A stretch of DNA of 64,000 nucleotides. It comes from Ilex aquifolium (lineage: Eukaryota > Streptophyta > Magnoliopsida > Aquifoliales > Aquifoliaceae). The stretch is from assembly GCA_951799425.1 (NCBI GenBank), contig OX637410.1, positions 1,922,001-1,986,000 on the forward strand. The letters run 5' to 3'. Below are positions 10,527-21,917 of the stretch, piece after piece (the stretch's first letter is position 1; each line of letters opens with the position of its first letter). Position numbers and translations under genes: made by a program. The notes under the pieces are model-generated. The model did not search any database. It worked only from the letters and a program-made list of their open reading frames with translations, and was not told the origin of the DNA.

Positions 10527-10846
10527 CGTTCGAATGCCATTTTACGTTCGAACGTCAGCTGCTTACAGTACTCAGCCTCTGATGAAGCTTCTGATGAAAC
10601 GTAAAAGTACTGGGATCTCTATCCGTTCGAACGCCAATAGACCGTTCAAACGAGATTAACGTTCGAACGCCAATAGAACGTTCGGACGTTAGATGCTTAC
10701 AGTACTTTGGCCTCTGACAGAAACTCAAAAGTACTGAGAGCTCACCACGTTCGAACGCCAAATCACGTTTGAACGATTTGTTTAAATCCTTCTAGACACG
10801 TTCGAACGTTACCAACGTTCGAACGTTACGACTCAGGCTATAAAAG
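10527..10846 (+). promoter_or_regulatory. Candidate internal promoter of ATH1: palindrome array plus TATA
   Basis: Ten CGTTCGAACG or one-mismatch copies start at 10527, 10545, 10624, 10643, 10660, 10679, 10748, 10766, 10799 and 10816. Neighbours within a group are 17-19 bp apart, matching the 18-bp pairs in the LTR. TATAAAAG follows at 10839-10846, 13 bp after the last copy. A unit of about 133 bp (GCTTACAGTACT at 10561 and about 10694) is partly duplicated. The third ORF begins at 11056, leaving about 200 bases of leader. Outside the palindromes I see no alignment with the LTR, so this is not simply an LTR remnant. Confidence 0.6.
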
Positions 10847-11055
10847 CCTGGTTCGTCTTCTTCATTTCAAAACCCTCCAAAACCTCTGAAAACCCAAAAA
10901 ACCCTTGGAGACTCTTCACTACCCAGACCCCAAAACCCCAACCATTCTCCATTTTCACCAAAAATCAACCCTCCCAAGACATTTTCCACTTCAAGAAGAT
11001 CCATTTTCACAAAGAAATCAAAGATTTCAAAACCCTCCAACTCAAAAACCGAAAA

Positions 11056-12159
11056 ATGCAAAGAGTCAAGCTTCCTACCAAGAGGAACCCAAACACCCAA
11101 GAGCCTAAATTTGTCGAAGAAGTGGTGGAGGTGAGAGAAGGAATGCCACCACTCACAAGGAGATACGACAAGAATCGATTCCCCACAGCTCTGAAAGCTG
11201 ACAGGTACGAAAACTTTTTCCAAAAATAGGTTGTGGTATGTGAAAGGGATGTGGTGTTGACTGACTTTGTTGAATTGGGGATAATGGCGGAGATGGAAAG
11301 GAGGGGTTGGGTTTTGTTTTTGAGAAACGGCGGAGAAGCCATGATTGATTTGGTGAGGGAGTTTTACTCCAACGCCGAATTAATCAATGGAGCATTGAGA
11401 AGTTATGTGAGGGGGATCCACATCGAGGTGGATGAGGATTACATAAGGGAGATTAGGCAAGAAGTGCATCGGGTTCCAAATCCCGCTTATCCCCCAAGGA
11501 AGAATGTGGCGATGAATGAAGTGGGGAAGGAACTGACTGGAGTACCCAATTTTTCGTGGACTGGGAAGAAATTTTTTAGACAAGGGGAGCTAAGTGACAA
11601 ATACAAAATGTTAAACTTGATTGCGGTATCAAATTTTGCTCCAATAGGAAGAAAAAATGAAGTTTTACCTGACATGGCCCGGTTGTTGTATGCGATTGGA
11701 AAAGGGCAAAGCATTGATCTCCCCTCCCTAATTTTGACAGAAATGAAAAAGAGGTGTGATGTGAAGAGGAATTCGCTTCCCTTCGGCACCCTAGTGACAG
11801 AACTGTGCAAAGACCATGGGGTGAGGGTGAAGCCAGAAATGGAAATTCAAAAGCCGATGGGGCCACTGAACAAGGCTTCCTTTCGGAGGAGCCAAAGTCA
11901 TAGTGGCGGCCCGGCAGTCAGACAGGAGATGCCACCCACCCAGGGAGTAGACGAGGTACAAGAGGAACTTGATGCAAAGGAGGAGAGAGAGATGGAGGTA
12001 GAGAGAGATCAGCCACCAGAGGCAGACCCTAGCTCCAGCACCCGACGCTCCTTACGGGACATCATGCTTAGCATTGAAGCTAAGCAGGATGAGATCCTTA
12101 GGCTTATGAGGGGTGGACATGGTGGACAGGGTGGACAGGGTGGACATGCAGAAGAATGA
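11056..12159 (+). pseudogene. ATH1 third ORF: putative plant transposon protein, one stop
   Basis: From the ATG at 11056 the frame runs to 12159 with a single TAG at 11227-11229; without it the product would be about 367 residues. The body has the features of the 'putative plant transposon protein' domain: a RRGW segment, VREFYSNAE, YVRGIHIEVDEDYI, and a later LNLIAVSNFAPI. The C-terminal part is charged (a repeated E/R-rich stretch), then SIEAKQDEILRLMRGG and a GGQGGQGG tail. In Athila elements this position is often called env-like, but I see no signal peptide or membrane helix. Alternatively translation starts after the TAG, for example at the ATG at 11284. Homologues are at 48374-49128 (ATH2) and, as a C-terminal piece, at 1-215 with 15953-16060. 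Confidence 0.75.
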
Positions 12160-12391
12160 GAAAGAGAGGGATTTCTGTTCTTAGTGATAGTTTTTGTGTG
12201 TTTATTGCGTCTTTTTATAAGTTTCTTCTTTGGTAGTAGTTAACGATATTGTAAGTTTTTGTGATTGTGATTGTAGATGAATTGAATCATTAAGGTTGAT
12301 GCTAAGCAATGATATCTTGAGATATGAATGGTTCAACTCCTCACTTTTATTTGTTTTAAATGCATTTGTAGATTTCGCATAAAATTAAAAT

Positions 12392-12844
12392 GTGATGGAA
12401 CAAATGTGGATGTTAAGAATGCATGCTAGAGTAAATATGCACATGATCGGTTTGACACCTCAATTTATCAACCAAGACTTAAAACCACATTTCTTGAAAA
12501 AATTAGTATTCTCTCTATACTTAAATTGTTATTTGTGCATCGATATTTGTTATTTTAAAGGTACAGGAAGATCTGACTCGAAAATGGAATTGGTATATAA
12601 CCAATACCCCCTGGAAAACCCGACATACACAGTGGAGATAACAAAGAACACCAGGGTGAGTTTCGAACCTAACGATGCTTTCGAGAGACAATCGATGTTT
12701 ACTCAAGTAAATTCTTTTCACTCTCAATTTTTGAATGATCTCATTAACCTTGCTTTGGTTGACGCACTTAAAAGTGATCTATTGACATATCCCACAAGGA
12801 ACCATCGCATACGACACATACATGTGCACATGCTTGAGAAATGA
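12392..12844 (+). CDS. Unrecognised ORF, 150 codons, in ATH1
   Basis: Open frame lying between the third ORF and the 3' LTR. The first third (MMEQMWMLRMHARVNMHM and the hydrophobic stretch after it) looks like noncoding sequence. The latter part from about 12580 (SDSKMELVYNQYPLENP) has more ordinary composition. A TTTGTTATTTTAAAG tract before 12560 and GGTGAGT at 12654 resemble splice sites, so a spliced exon is possible. No family recognised. Confidence 0.22.
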   Translation: MMEQMWMLRMHARVNMHMIGLTPQFINQDLKPHFLKKLVFSLYLNCYLCIDICYFKGTGRSDSKMELVYNQYPLENPTYTVEITKNTRVSFEPNDAFERQSMFTQVNSFHSQFLNDLINLALVDALKSDLLTYPTRNHRIRHIHVHMLEK

Positions 12845-13989
12845 TCTTAGGCCATCTTTGATATAATATTGAGCCTTAGACCTTTCTTTGCCAAAATTTG
12901 TCCGTTGTTAGCCATGTTTGAGCCATCAATGTATGCATTTTTTTTTGATAAACCTATATGATTACCAATCCACAGGAAAACATACTTGACATACCTTGGC
13001 TATCTAATTTTCTTACATCCACTTTGTAATATGATACAGAAAAAGGAAAAGAAAAAGAAGCATTCGAGATTATCATCCAAGAAGAGTTGATTAGAACAAT
13101 TGAAACAAAATAGAGGCAGAAAGGCAAGACAATGCCAAGAAAGAAGAAAAATGAGAAAAAAATGAAAGAAAGACATAATCTCGGGGCAAAAATATTAAAA
13201 AGCTAGAAAGAGGTGTGCTACACTACATAAATAGAGGATAACTCTTGAATACTGTTGACGTCATTTCGTTAGCCACTGACCTCTAGCCTCATTACAACCT
13301 ATGAAAAGCCCTAATTGATCTCAAGCCTGTTGCATGCATATGTCGTCAATCAAAACTGGGTATGGTAAATGGTATTACTGTCTATTGCGTCAATATCCTT
13401 TCATGAGATTATGCCAAACATGATTTATTGCTTCCTTAAACTAGCGCTCCCTTTCTAATTGTACGTGTGATCTTTCGATTGGCCATCTTCTGATCACATG
13501 ATCTGTGAGAAACAAGTCACTATAATCAGAGTGAACTTTTGCTGAGGGTATACTACGTGAGGTTTGTGAAATCGAAACTATCCATGGAAGGTGGTAAAAT
13601 GGAGTATTTGTTATATAACAATTCCTGTTGCTTGAATGATCATTCCTACTGCATTGAGAATTTCAAATACCAATGTAACAAATGATAATTTTTGCATAGA
13701 ATGAATACCTGTGAAATAAGGACGTGTGAGATATAAGTCAAAATTGAGAATCTGGTGTCCCAACGACCATGATGCTAATTTACTTTAATCAGCACTCTCC
13801 TATGCACATCTGTTCGACTGAAGTTTGTGGGTAGCTTCCCTGGAAACCCTCACGAGACAACACTCGTCCGCTAGGGTAAACCTAGTGGTTCAACGGCTTG
13901 TTGCATATGCTAAATGCAACCGGATGACCTACGAAAATGGCATTAGGAGTAGATTTTTCTCTTTTTTATATTACTAGAGACTAGCAATA
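12845..13989 (+). other. ATH1 noncoding tail before the 3' LTR
   Basis: I see no gene here. A purine-rich stretch (13040-13215) is followed by mixed sequence. A short hairpin GTTGCA/TGCAAC with a nine-base loop lies at about 13901-13921. Long untranslated tails between the third ORF and the polypurine tract are usual in Athila elements. Confidence 0.6.
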
Positions 13990-14005
13990 TTTAGGTTGGG
14001 GAGTG
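13990..14005 (+). other. ATH1 terminal polypurine tract
   Basis: TTTAGGTTGGGGAGTG directly abuts the first base of the 3' LTR (TGATTAGC). This is the expected plus-strand primer of reverse transcription. Confidence 0.85.
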
Positions 14006-15952
14006 TGATTAGCACTTAAAATTAGCATATTACTATGCCGTTTTAAGACTAATTGTACTTTGATGGAGTTTAAGTGATGTCATTTCAGGCCCTAAACTGA
14101 ACAAGGACCCAAGAACAACAAGTACCACACTTGGATGCAACACCAGCACATTAGAGCCAAAAATTGGAGAAGCTTGGAGCACAGCCAGAACGTTCGAACG
14201 CCAACTCACGTTCGAACGTCTACATTACACTGTAGCAGACTCAACTGCTAAGAGAAGGCGTGTTGCAGTTAGGTAAGAAGACTGAAGCTATGAAGCACTT
14301 GAGTGTCACGTTCGAACGCCAACTCACGTTCGAACGTGCACTTGAGTTGATTGAAGACCAGACTACTGCATAGAGTTGGAACTGAACTTCACAGAAGACC
14401 AACAGACCACTCGAGTGAAAGGGTCAGAACACATCTGGCGTTCGAACGCCCTTAGTGCAAAAACATAAGAAACGTTCGAACGGCAGTCAACGTTCGAACG
14501 CCCTTAGTGCAAAAACAGAAACAACGTTCGAACGCCAACTCACGTTCGAACGTTCTCCACAGACTGGCAGCAGAGTGGTTGGCTTTTCACTTAGACTTGG
14601 GCGGCAAACACTATTCCTTCACCTCCTCTTGTCTCCTCCTCTTGCCTATAAATACTCCCCTTGTTGGAGAGCTAAGATAGCCAAGTAGGAAAGTTGATGG
14701 AGGCTTAGACTCCCACTCACATTGTAGATTTAGCTTATTTTCCTTGTATGAAGTCTTTATCTTAGAGATTAGTTTGGCTTTAGTCCAACATCTCTTGCTT
14801 GTTATAAAAGTAGTTTTATGCTTATGCTTATGCTTATGCTTTCATTTTACATGCATATAAGAGAGATAGTTCATCTTTTGGTTGAGGAAGTAACCCTCCA
14901 ATTCTTGGTTGAGGAAGCCACCCTCCAAATGTGACTAGCTTTCTTCTACTTTTATTGTTCATGCATTTCACTTCCATTGCTTGAGCTTCTTTCTTTCTTA
15001 GAAGAGTGAAACTCTTCCACTTTTCTAGAGCTTTACCAAAGCCGTGAAGGGTGGAACGTGATTCACCCATTCTTTGTTAAAGATTGGCTCCGTGTTTGTT
15101 GTTATTTTATCTTTTAAGTTCTCTACTTGGAGGGATGAGCATCACTCACTTTTCTAGCTTTACCCAAGCCATGAAGAGTGAGTAGTTTCTCATTCACTCT
15201 TTAGTAAGAGGAGAAGGGCATTTATAAGTTATCCGGGAATCATATTTGTGCATTGTTTTTATGCTTAACGTTTATTTCTTCTTGTTATTGGAGGATTGAT
15301 TGCATCTAGCAAAGCTAAGGTACTTTGTATAACTGTGGGCTCTTTCTATGACACGGATGACTCTTGCATAGAAAGACTCATCAGTTCAAGGCAAGTACCC
15401 CGGCTAGATCCTCATGACTACCCTTCAATCCTCCCCCTTATTGTACTTCATTTAAAGAATGGAATATTAATATCATGATTGGATGTCTTGTAGAAACACT
15501 TGCTTGTTTGTAGACAGGTTAAGTCTCGGCACAGGCAATTCTTGTAAACTTCTAGAAAGACATCGGAATCATATTCTTAATTCTCACAATCCATCTTTAT
15601 CTTCCGATTAACTTGCTGTTGACACAGGAGTTAATTGAGTTATCAAGCACAATTATGACAAACCGGATAACTAACTACATGTCCAGATCCTTGCACTAAA
15701 GAGTGACTCTTTTTAATTAGCACTTATCTCCTGTTTTATTAAGAAAATCCTCTTGGAAAGAATCTTATATTCTGTCCAGGAAAACTCATATCTCACAGCA
15801 AATCTCAAGGGTTATAATCAATAGGTCTCTACCACTGCTTACCTTAGAAATATCAACAAAAGTTTCATGTGGATTCGACTCCGGACTCAAACCGGATTAT
15901 TACTACAGCTTGACCGCCTGCACTTGGGTGTACACATTTCGGATCAAGAACA
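14006..15952 (+). repeat. ATH1 3' LTR
   Basis: 1947 bp, uninterrupted, starting TGATTAGC and ending AAGAACA, followed by the duplication ATAAC. It carries nine perfect CGTTCGAACG palindromes starting at 14191, 14209, 14309, 14327, 14439, 14473, 14491, 14525 and 14543. Four pairs are exactly 18 bp apart. TATAAATA is at 14647. It preserves the empty site of the MITE found in the 5' copy. All nine motif copies are perfect here, whereas three are mutated in the 5' LTR. Confidence 0.95.
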
Positions 15953-16060
15953 ATAACCGATGCATAGTCCTGCCTAGATCATCCATCCTACTCTCCATAG
16001 TGTCCATGTGCTGAGAAACGATGCGAGGTGGGGCAATGGTGGATGACCTGGCAGTGGATG
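15953..16060 (-). pseudogene. Upstream part of the transposon protein split by ATH1
   Basis: On the minus strand it encodes a segment including HMDTMESRMDDLGRTMHRL, a short heptad-like stretch usual near the C terminus of Athila-type third-ORF proteins. It continues in frame into 215-1 once ATH1 is removed. The upstream (N-terminal) side is cut at 16061 by the start of TEK-A. Confidence 0.6.
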
Positions 16061-18593
16061 TGTAAAAATCGGGTAAATTTGAACTTTTATGAAAAAGGGG
16101 CAAAACGGTAATTTGCCACTACGGTACGAGTTACAAAACTGAATTTTTTTAGAGCTCGGATGAAGAAACGGACCTCACCGTTGGATTCATCTCGCAAAAT
16201 CTAGCAACCCTGTCAATTTTCATCGAATTCCGAGATAGTCGGATTTTTCGCATTTTACAAGGTGGTTGGGTCTCGAGTGACCCAAAAACGAATTTTTGAA
16301 TAAAATTTCGAAATTTGGAAAATAATTTAAAGCAAGTTGAAATAAAAATATTTTGAACTTGAATCGGGGCGAAATTTAATCGTTTCGGGGCGAAAACGGA
16401 CCCAAGAAAAAGAGGCCATGTGGCGTGATGAGGACCAAGTATTTAGGGGGTATAAAGAGGGGAGAAATATCAAATTTCTCCCCATTTGGTCTGCTGGTTC
16501 TCACGTTGGGGAGGAAGAGAGGGAAAAAGGGAAAGCTCTCCACCTTCTCTCTACGATCTACGAAGATTGAGTCCTCAAATCAACGTGAGCCAAGCGAAAA
16601 AGTTGTTCCTCTCGTCGAAGGCTACGCGGTTATACCAAAAAGCGCGGGTTTTATCGAAGTTCAAGGAACGAGATTTTTGGAAGCTAGGGCTTTGGGCTGA
16701 AGCGGGTTCTTGGAGCTTCCTACGGTTGTTCTTTACGCTTCAAGAGGTAGGGTTTTCTCCCTAATTAGGTTTATTTCCAACCTAGGGTGAATATATGGAA
16801 TGGGTAGGTTGTTAGAAATTATTAACAATTGCCTATTGTGATGAAATGGGTATTGGAAATGAATAGAAATTAATCCTAGTGTGAATTGACAATTAGAAAT
16901 TGCTAAGCATGTAATTTCTTGAACAAATGTGATGTGTGGGCATGTTATGTGTTTACATGATGCCTTAATGATTTTAGTGTGTTGATATCATGATTATGTG
17001 ATAACATGCTTAAAAATTGTGTTGTACGAAATGTTGATATATACATACTTGTGATTTTTTGTTGGGTATAAATTGTCATGGAGTATGTTGATGTGTGGTT
17101 AATTGGGCCATATAGCATTTATAGCATATTGGACATGATTTTTATATTGCAAATGTACATTACATTGCATTATGCACGGAGGCATCACATTCATGAACAT
17201 TGAGCATGAGTTGCATGAGTGGGGGTGTGTATGCATGGTTGTAATCAAACACCACATATGGTGAATGATGGGTGGACTCGGGAAGGTTGGATTGAAGATC
17301 CAACTGAGTCGCACGGTTTGCATAGTAAATAGGGTCGGGGTTAGTAAGAAGGGCTAGAAGATCCCTCGGGTGCAAGACCCGGTAGTTGGGGTACGCTCTC
17401 CCTTGGTTCGGTCCATAAAGTGTGTGGGTGTACGCGGAACCCTTGGTGGAAGTCCGTAAATTTCATGTGGGTTGGGTTACCGTTTGTGTAAGTCCATAAA
17501 TACCGACCCCAAGAAAGACCCAGAAATTTTAAAAATGGTCATTGGATGTACAACATCTATGGCGGGGCTTGGAATGCCCGGTTTTAAATACATGACATGG
17601 TATGTGTTGTGGGAGCCAGTGAGGGCTCGGGTTGAAGTTGTATGAATGAGTCTCATCTCATTTCATGGCATGACATGGTAATTCCTATCATTGAATTGCA
17701 TATTCTTGATTGGAATGGTTGTTACTTGTTAAATGTTGCATGTGAACATTTCATATGCATCTAGGTTAGGGAGTAGCCTCTTTAGGAGATACCCTATTGA
17801 GCATGGCTCACCCTTTATGGAAAAACATTTTAGGTGCGGGATACGCGTCGGCAGACGGCTCTCAATCGGGCCCCCATGGTTGAAGAAAAGCCGACATGTG
17901 GCTTTTAAATCTTATTTTTGTAAAACTTCATGTAAATTCCATTTGGACAAGTAATTGTATGAAATAGATTGTAATCGAACTTGTATTAACTATGTTTGGT
18001 GCATAAATACATGTTATATAAGTTGGGTTGATGTTGTATAAGTTGGGAATGAATTGGAATTGAAAAAGGAAGGAATCGTAGGAAAATAGGCAAAACCTTC
18101 TGGAAGGTCGATGAAAACCTTCCGGAAGAACTTTTCGAGTAGGCAAAACCTTCCAGAAGGTCAATGAAAACCTTCCGGAAGAACTTTTCCAATAGGCAAA
18201 ACATTCCGGAAGTACTTTTCCAGTGGGCAAAACCTTCCGGAAGGTCTATCAATACCTTCCGGAAGGTTTTCCAAAAATATAAAATTTTAAGAATGTTTTT
18301 CCTATACTTTCGGGCCTTGAGTCCTTTTGTTCTAATGATATAAAGGGACAATATTTGAGTTTAATTGATGTACATTAGGCCTCGGATGGGTCATGTGTTG
18401 AGGCATATACAAGTTATCCGTTTTGGGAAGTGCCCAGTACAAGGGAGACTCTGCCCGAATTTTGTTAAATTATGGATCCCAGTAAATGGGGCATAATGGC
18501 GTGAGATTGAGTAACACGATATCCACGGTTATTCTGCAGGTTGATAGATGATCAACGGGTTGACAAAGAACCCCCGGTTTTTTGGGCGTCACA
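16061..18593 (+). repeat. TEK-A 5' LTR
   Basis: 2533 bp from TGTAAAAATC to GGGCGTCACA; the first 1.3 kb repeats at 31966-33265. TATAAAGA at 16451 is the likely core promoter. The distal part holds a palindromic minisatellite (18096-18266). Confidence 0.88.
18096..18266 (+). repeat. Palindromic CCTTCCGGAAGG minisatellite in the TEK-A LTR
   Basis: Seven copies of CCTTCCGGAAGG or close variants start at 18096, 18118, 18149, 18171, 18203, 18233 and 18255. Steps of 22 and about 31 bases alternate for most of the array, giving a unit of about 53 bp. It lies downstream of the LTR TATA box, so it would be in the transcribed part and could fold into serial hairpins. The 3' LTR is truncated before this point, and I do not see the array in the related LTR at 52278-54517. 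Confidence 0.8.
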
Positions 18594-18596
18594 GCT

Positions 18597-18607
18597 TGGT
18601 ATCAGAG
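18597..18607 (+). other. TEK-A primer binding site, initiator tRNA-Met
   Basis: TGGTATCAGAG three bases after the LTR end. The next base has mutated away from the usual TGGTATCAGAGC. Confidence 0.85.
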
Positions 18608-18934
18608 TTTAGGTATACGATTTACCTAGGGCTTAAGGGGAATGGATTTAGACCATTGCATCCATTATGCATCTCATGTTCTGTGCTTTACTTGATATAT
18701 TGTTATGTGGATTATATGCATGGTAAGATGTATATGGGAATGGACACACTAGGGTTAGAAAACATAACCTTAGGGGTCGGAAAACAAATGAACGGGATGG
18801 TTCACGGGGTAGATGTCTACTAGTGGTTGGCACATGCTATATTAGTTAGACAAGGAGGTAAATCTCAAAGTTTGAACTTAATCCCTATTGTGGGATACTA
18901 AGTTAGTGCTCTATTTCTATTGACATGTATGTAG

Positions 18935-20103
18935 ATGGCAAATAGAGGAAGAGGACGCGGCTGAGGCGGTAGGCGGAACAACAACCAACCACCACCGGCT
19001 TTTGACCACAAGCCTTCATGGAGGCTATTGGCATGATGGCAGCCACCATTACACAGGCTAGTGCAAATGTGGGTCAAGGAGGCTCAAGTAAACTCCAAAG
19101 ATTCAAGGCACACAAACCTCCAACTTTTCTGGGAGGGGCGGATCTGGCCGACTGTTGGTTCCAACAAGTCGACAAGATTTTAGAGGCTATGGAGATTAAC
19201 TCCGATGCCATGAAGATGAGGCTAGCTGCATTTCAGCTGGAAGGAGAAGCCCATCTATGGTGGGATTGGGCAAAGGCCTCGAAGAACTTAGAGGCAATGA
19301 CATGGAGAGAGTTCCGGTAGCTCTTCATGGGCAAGTACTTCCCAGCGGCCGTTCGACATGCGAAGGCCCGGGAATTCTTAGACTTGAAGCAAGGGACTAT
19401 GACGGTTATGGAGTATGTGGCTAAGTTCACCAAATTAGCCCGCTTTGCAGATGATTATGTGGCCACCGACTTGGCCAAAGTGAGAAGGTTTGAGGATGGG
19501 TTGAAGTTGTCCATCCGGGGTAAAATTGTGGGCCACCGCCTACAAGACTTGGACTCGATGGTCGAGACAGCAATGGCCATTGAGAGAGAAGTAGACGACA
19601 CAATGAGCATCCAAGAGTCGGGTGCTAAGGACAAGAAGAATGAGGGCTAATCCTTTTCTTCTAGTTCGGGAAAGAAGCAAAGGATTTCTACTCCGCAGGG
19701 ACATCAAGGACATGGCCACGTCTATCAAGGCCAGGGCCAAGGTTGATCCTCCCAAGGCGGGGGAAACTTCAGGACCACCTACCAGGCAGGTCAGAAGACT
19801 TGCTACCTATGCCACCAGCCGAGTCATATAAGACAGGATTGTCCTGAGAGGCAGGGATCCCAGAGCTATGGGATATCTCAGTCTTAGTCATCGGTGGGAC
19901 AACCATAGACTTACTTTGTTCCTCCCTACCCCACCATGGGCCAGGGAAGCCAGTATCAGTTTCAGGGTGCTGCACAGACCCCTACCATTTCACGAGCAGG
20001 GACTCCGCAATCAGGCCAGATGGTCCAGGGCATGGGTCGAGGCCGAGGACAGGGCATGCAAGCTGGGACTTCGGAGACCCAGGGGCATGTCTACGCCATC
20101 ACA
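18935..20103 (+). pseudogene. TEK-A gag, broken, ends at the TEK-B insertion
   Basis: The start ATGGCAAATAGAGGAAG has a TGA within ten codons and a frameshift near 19000. The conserved gag region includes FLGGADLADCWFQQVDKIL, then a TAG at 19318 where a Gln codon is expected. After it come MGKYFPAAVRHAKAREFLDL and a zinc knuckle CYLCHQPSHIRQDC (CX2CX4HX4C, 19801-19842). Further in-frame stops are at 19648 and about 19745. The frame runs up to 20103 (QGHVYAIT), where TEK-B interrupts it; coding resumes at 28452. Confidence 0.82.
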
Positions 20104-21902
20104 TGTAGAGATTTGAAAAATGAAGATACATTTTTCGTTTTGCCGGTAGGGCACTACATATGCATCATTTAGGCATAAGTCATGTTTATGAGCATAATTT
20201 GAGTATGGAAGAGAAACATGCTTAGAATTTTAAAATACACCTAATGTGTGAATTTGAGTCTAAATGAAAACAGTTTCAAAAATTGGACAAAAAGGGCATC
20301 CCGGGTGGCCCAGGTGGGACTGGCCAAACCTGGCCACAAGAAAAAATATATTTTTTTGAAAATGTTCATTTAAAATAATTTGAAGAACTTTGGTTAAAAT
20401 AAAATGTCAAATTGAGGCGTTTCGGGATGGGTTGTAGTGTAACGGGGTCCCGGATTCATCAAGGGCAAAAGGGTCATTTTGCATCTTTGCCCCTCCACTA
20501 TAAATACAGCCCCCTTAGTGTAAAAATATCAGTTTTTGGGCTGGGAAGGGGCAGTACACGTTCTTGGAGGAAAAAGGAAGAAAAACCCTAGGTTCTTCAA
20601 GCTTCAAGCCACCAAAACTCATTCCTAGGCCAAGATTCTTGCAAGACTTCCTTCTAAGAAGCTATTCCTCTCCACAAGAGCTATACTCTCACCGATCGGT
20701 TCGACAATAAAGCGAACACAACTCCCTTGGTTTGAGAAAAACTATTTTAGGTATGATATTTTGCTAAGTTGGGAATAGATTTAAGTTTTCTTGTCTTTCT
20801 ATGTGTTGATTGAATGATTTAGGTGTTTACTGGATGTTAGAAAATCATTTAGTTGGTAGTTGCTTTGAAAACTTAGAGTTAGTGGTTTAAGTACTTTTGT
20901 GTTCTTTGAGTTTCTTGACAATTTGTTGCTATGATAAAGGTGTATATTGCTTATGTGTTGGATTATTATATTCTAGCTTATGTTCATGTGGAGAAACTCT
21001 TGTGGTTTGAGAGTTATGATTTATTCCATGAGTTGGTAGTTTGTGAATTTTTAGTTTCTTTGAGAAATTGTAAAAATAATGAACATGAAACTTGATCATA
21101 TGTTTAATCCATTGAATGGTGCTTCACATTCATGTAGATAAAGTGTTGTGAATTTGAAGTTAAGCTTTACTTTATGAATGAGGCATATTTTAAGTTATAC
21201 GCCACGTGTTTGATGAAATGTTCCATAGAATTTACATTGAGAAAAATCATGGCATCTTGGCATACATAAATCCTTTGAAACATAGTGTGGGTTGAGCACT
21301 TGGTACTATGCATTATGAGGGTGTAGATCATGTGGTGAAAAATCCAAAATAAAGCCAATGACAGTACTCGCGGGCTGACGGGGGCGGACCGTGAAGCGAG
21401 ACATGGGTGGCATAGAGTTTCATGTGTGTGTCATGCATATTGACATTTCATAGCATTGAGGGATTACGGGGTTGTAGCTTTTAAAATGTACACTTGCACA
21501 TGCCACGCCTTAAATTTGTTCCTAGCATTAGTATTTTGTCATACAAGCAGTTGGGCTGACCCATTCATACTTATGCATATGAAATATTGTGAATATTAGG
21601 TGGGAAAAAGGCTTGGAAAATAAAAGAGGTTATGTCAAAATTTTATGAAAAATTAAAAGACTTGTTAAGTGTGTAAAACACCTTTTAAATAGGTGGGAAG
21701 GATGTCAAAAGGGGGGGCTTAGAAATCTTGAAGAAATAGGCTAAAAATGGAAGGAAATTGGCTTGAAAAACTTTGGAAAAAAAAAAAGGGAAAACGTAGG
21801 AAATGAATGAAAAATCAATTTATCCAGCCTAATGACCTTTCATTTACTTTTCTTCTTCCTTTTCATTCACTCCCCGAGTTTGTGGAAATTCGAGGCATGG
21901 CA
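20104..21902 (+). repeat. TEK-B 5' LTR
   Basis: 1799 bp, with TATAAATA at 20499. Compared with the 3' copy it lacks about 342 bp after 21574 and one unit of a 31-bp tandem duplication near the start. Its last bases, GGCATGGCA, have drifted from GGCGTGACA. Confidence 0.88.
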
Positions 21903-21905
21903 ACT

Positions 21906-21917
21906 TGGTATCAGAGC
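21906..21917 (+). other. TEK-B primer binding site, initiator tRNA-Met
   Basis: TGGTATCAGAGC, a perfect match to the usual initiator-Met primer site, three bases after the LTR. Confidence 0.88.

Larger units (their letters stand above)
216..15952 (+). mobile_element. ATH1: complete Athila-type LTR retrotransposon
   Basis: The ends are TGATTAGC and AAGAACA, flanked by the direct duplication ATAAC at 211-215 and 15953-15957. Both LTRs, a tRNA-Asp primer site, gag-pol, two extra ORFs and a terminal polypurine tract are present in the expected order. Total length is 15737 bp, or about 14.3 kb without the MITE in the 5' LTR. I counted by eye about 38 substitutions and no net length change between the 1947-bp LTRs, about 2 percent, so insertion was fairly recent. 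Pol carries one nonsense codon, two frameshifts and a lost integrase aspartate, so the copy is not autonomous. Its target was another transposon ORF. Confidence 0.93.

Noticed and set aside
11056-12159. A true retroviral-type envelope gene
   Set aside because: The third ORF lies where env-like genes are described in Athila, but I see no signal peptide, membrane helix or cleavage site. It matches the plant transposon protein domain instead.
18096-18266. CRISPR-like array
   Set aside because: The repeats are short palindromes with two alternating spacings and no unique spacers of constant length. The context is a plant LTR.
18096-18266. Functional heat-shock element array
   Set aside because: Only TTCnnGAA dimers are present, without the third correctly phased unit, and they lie downstream of the TATA box.
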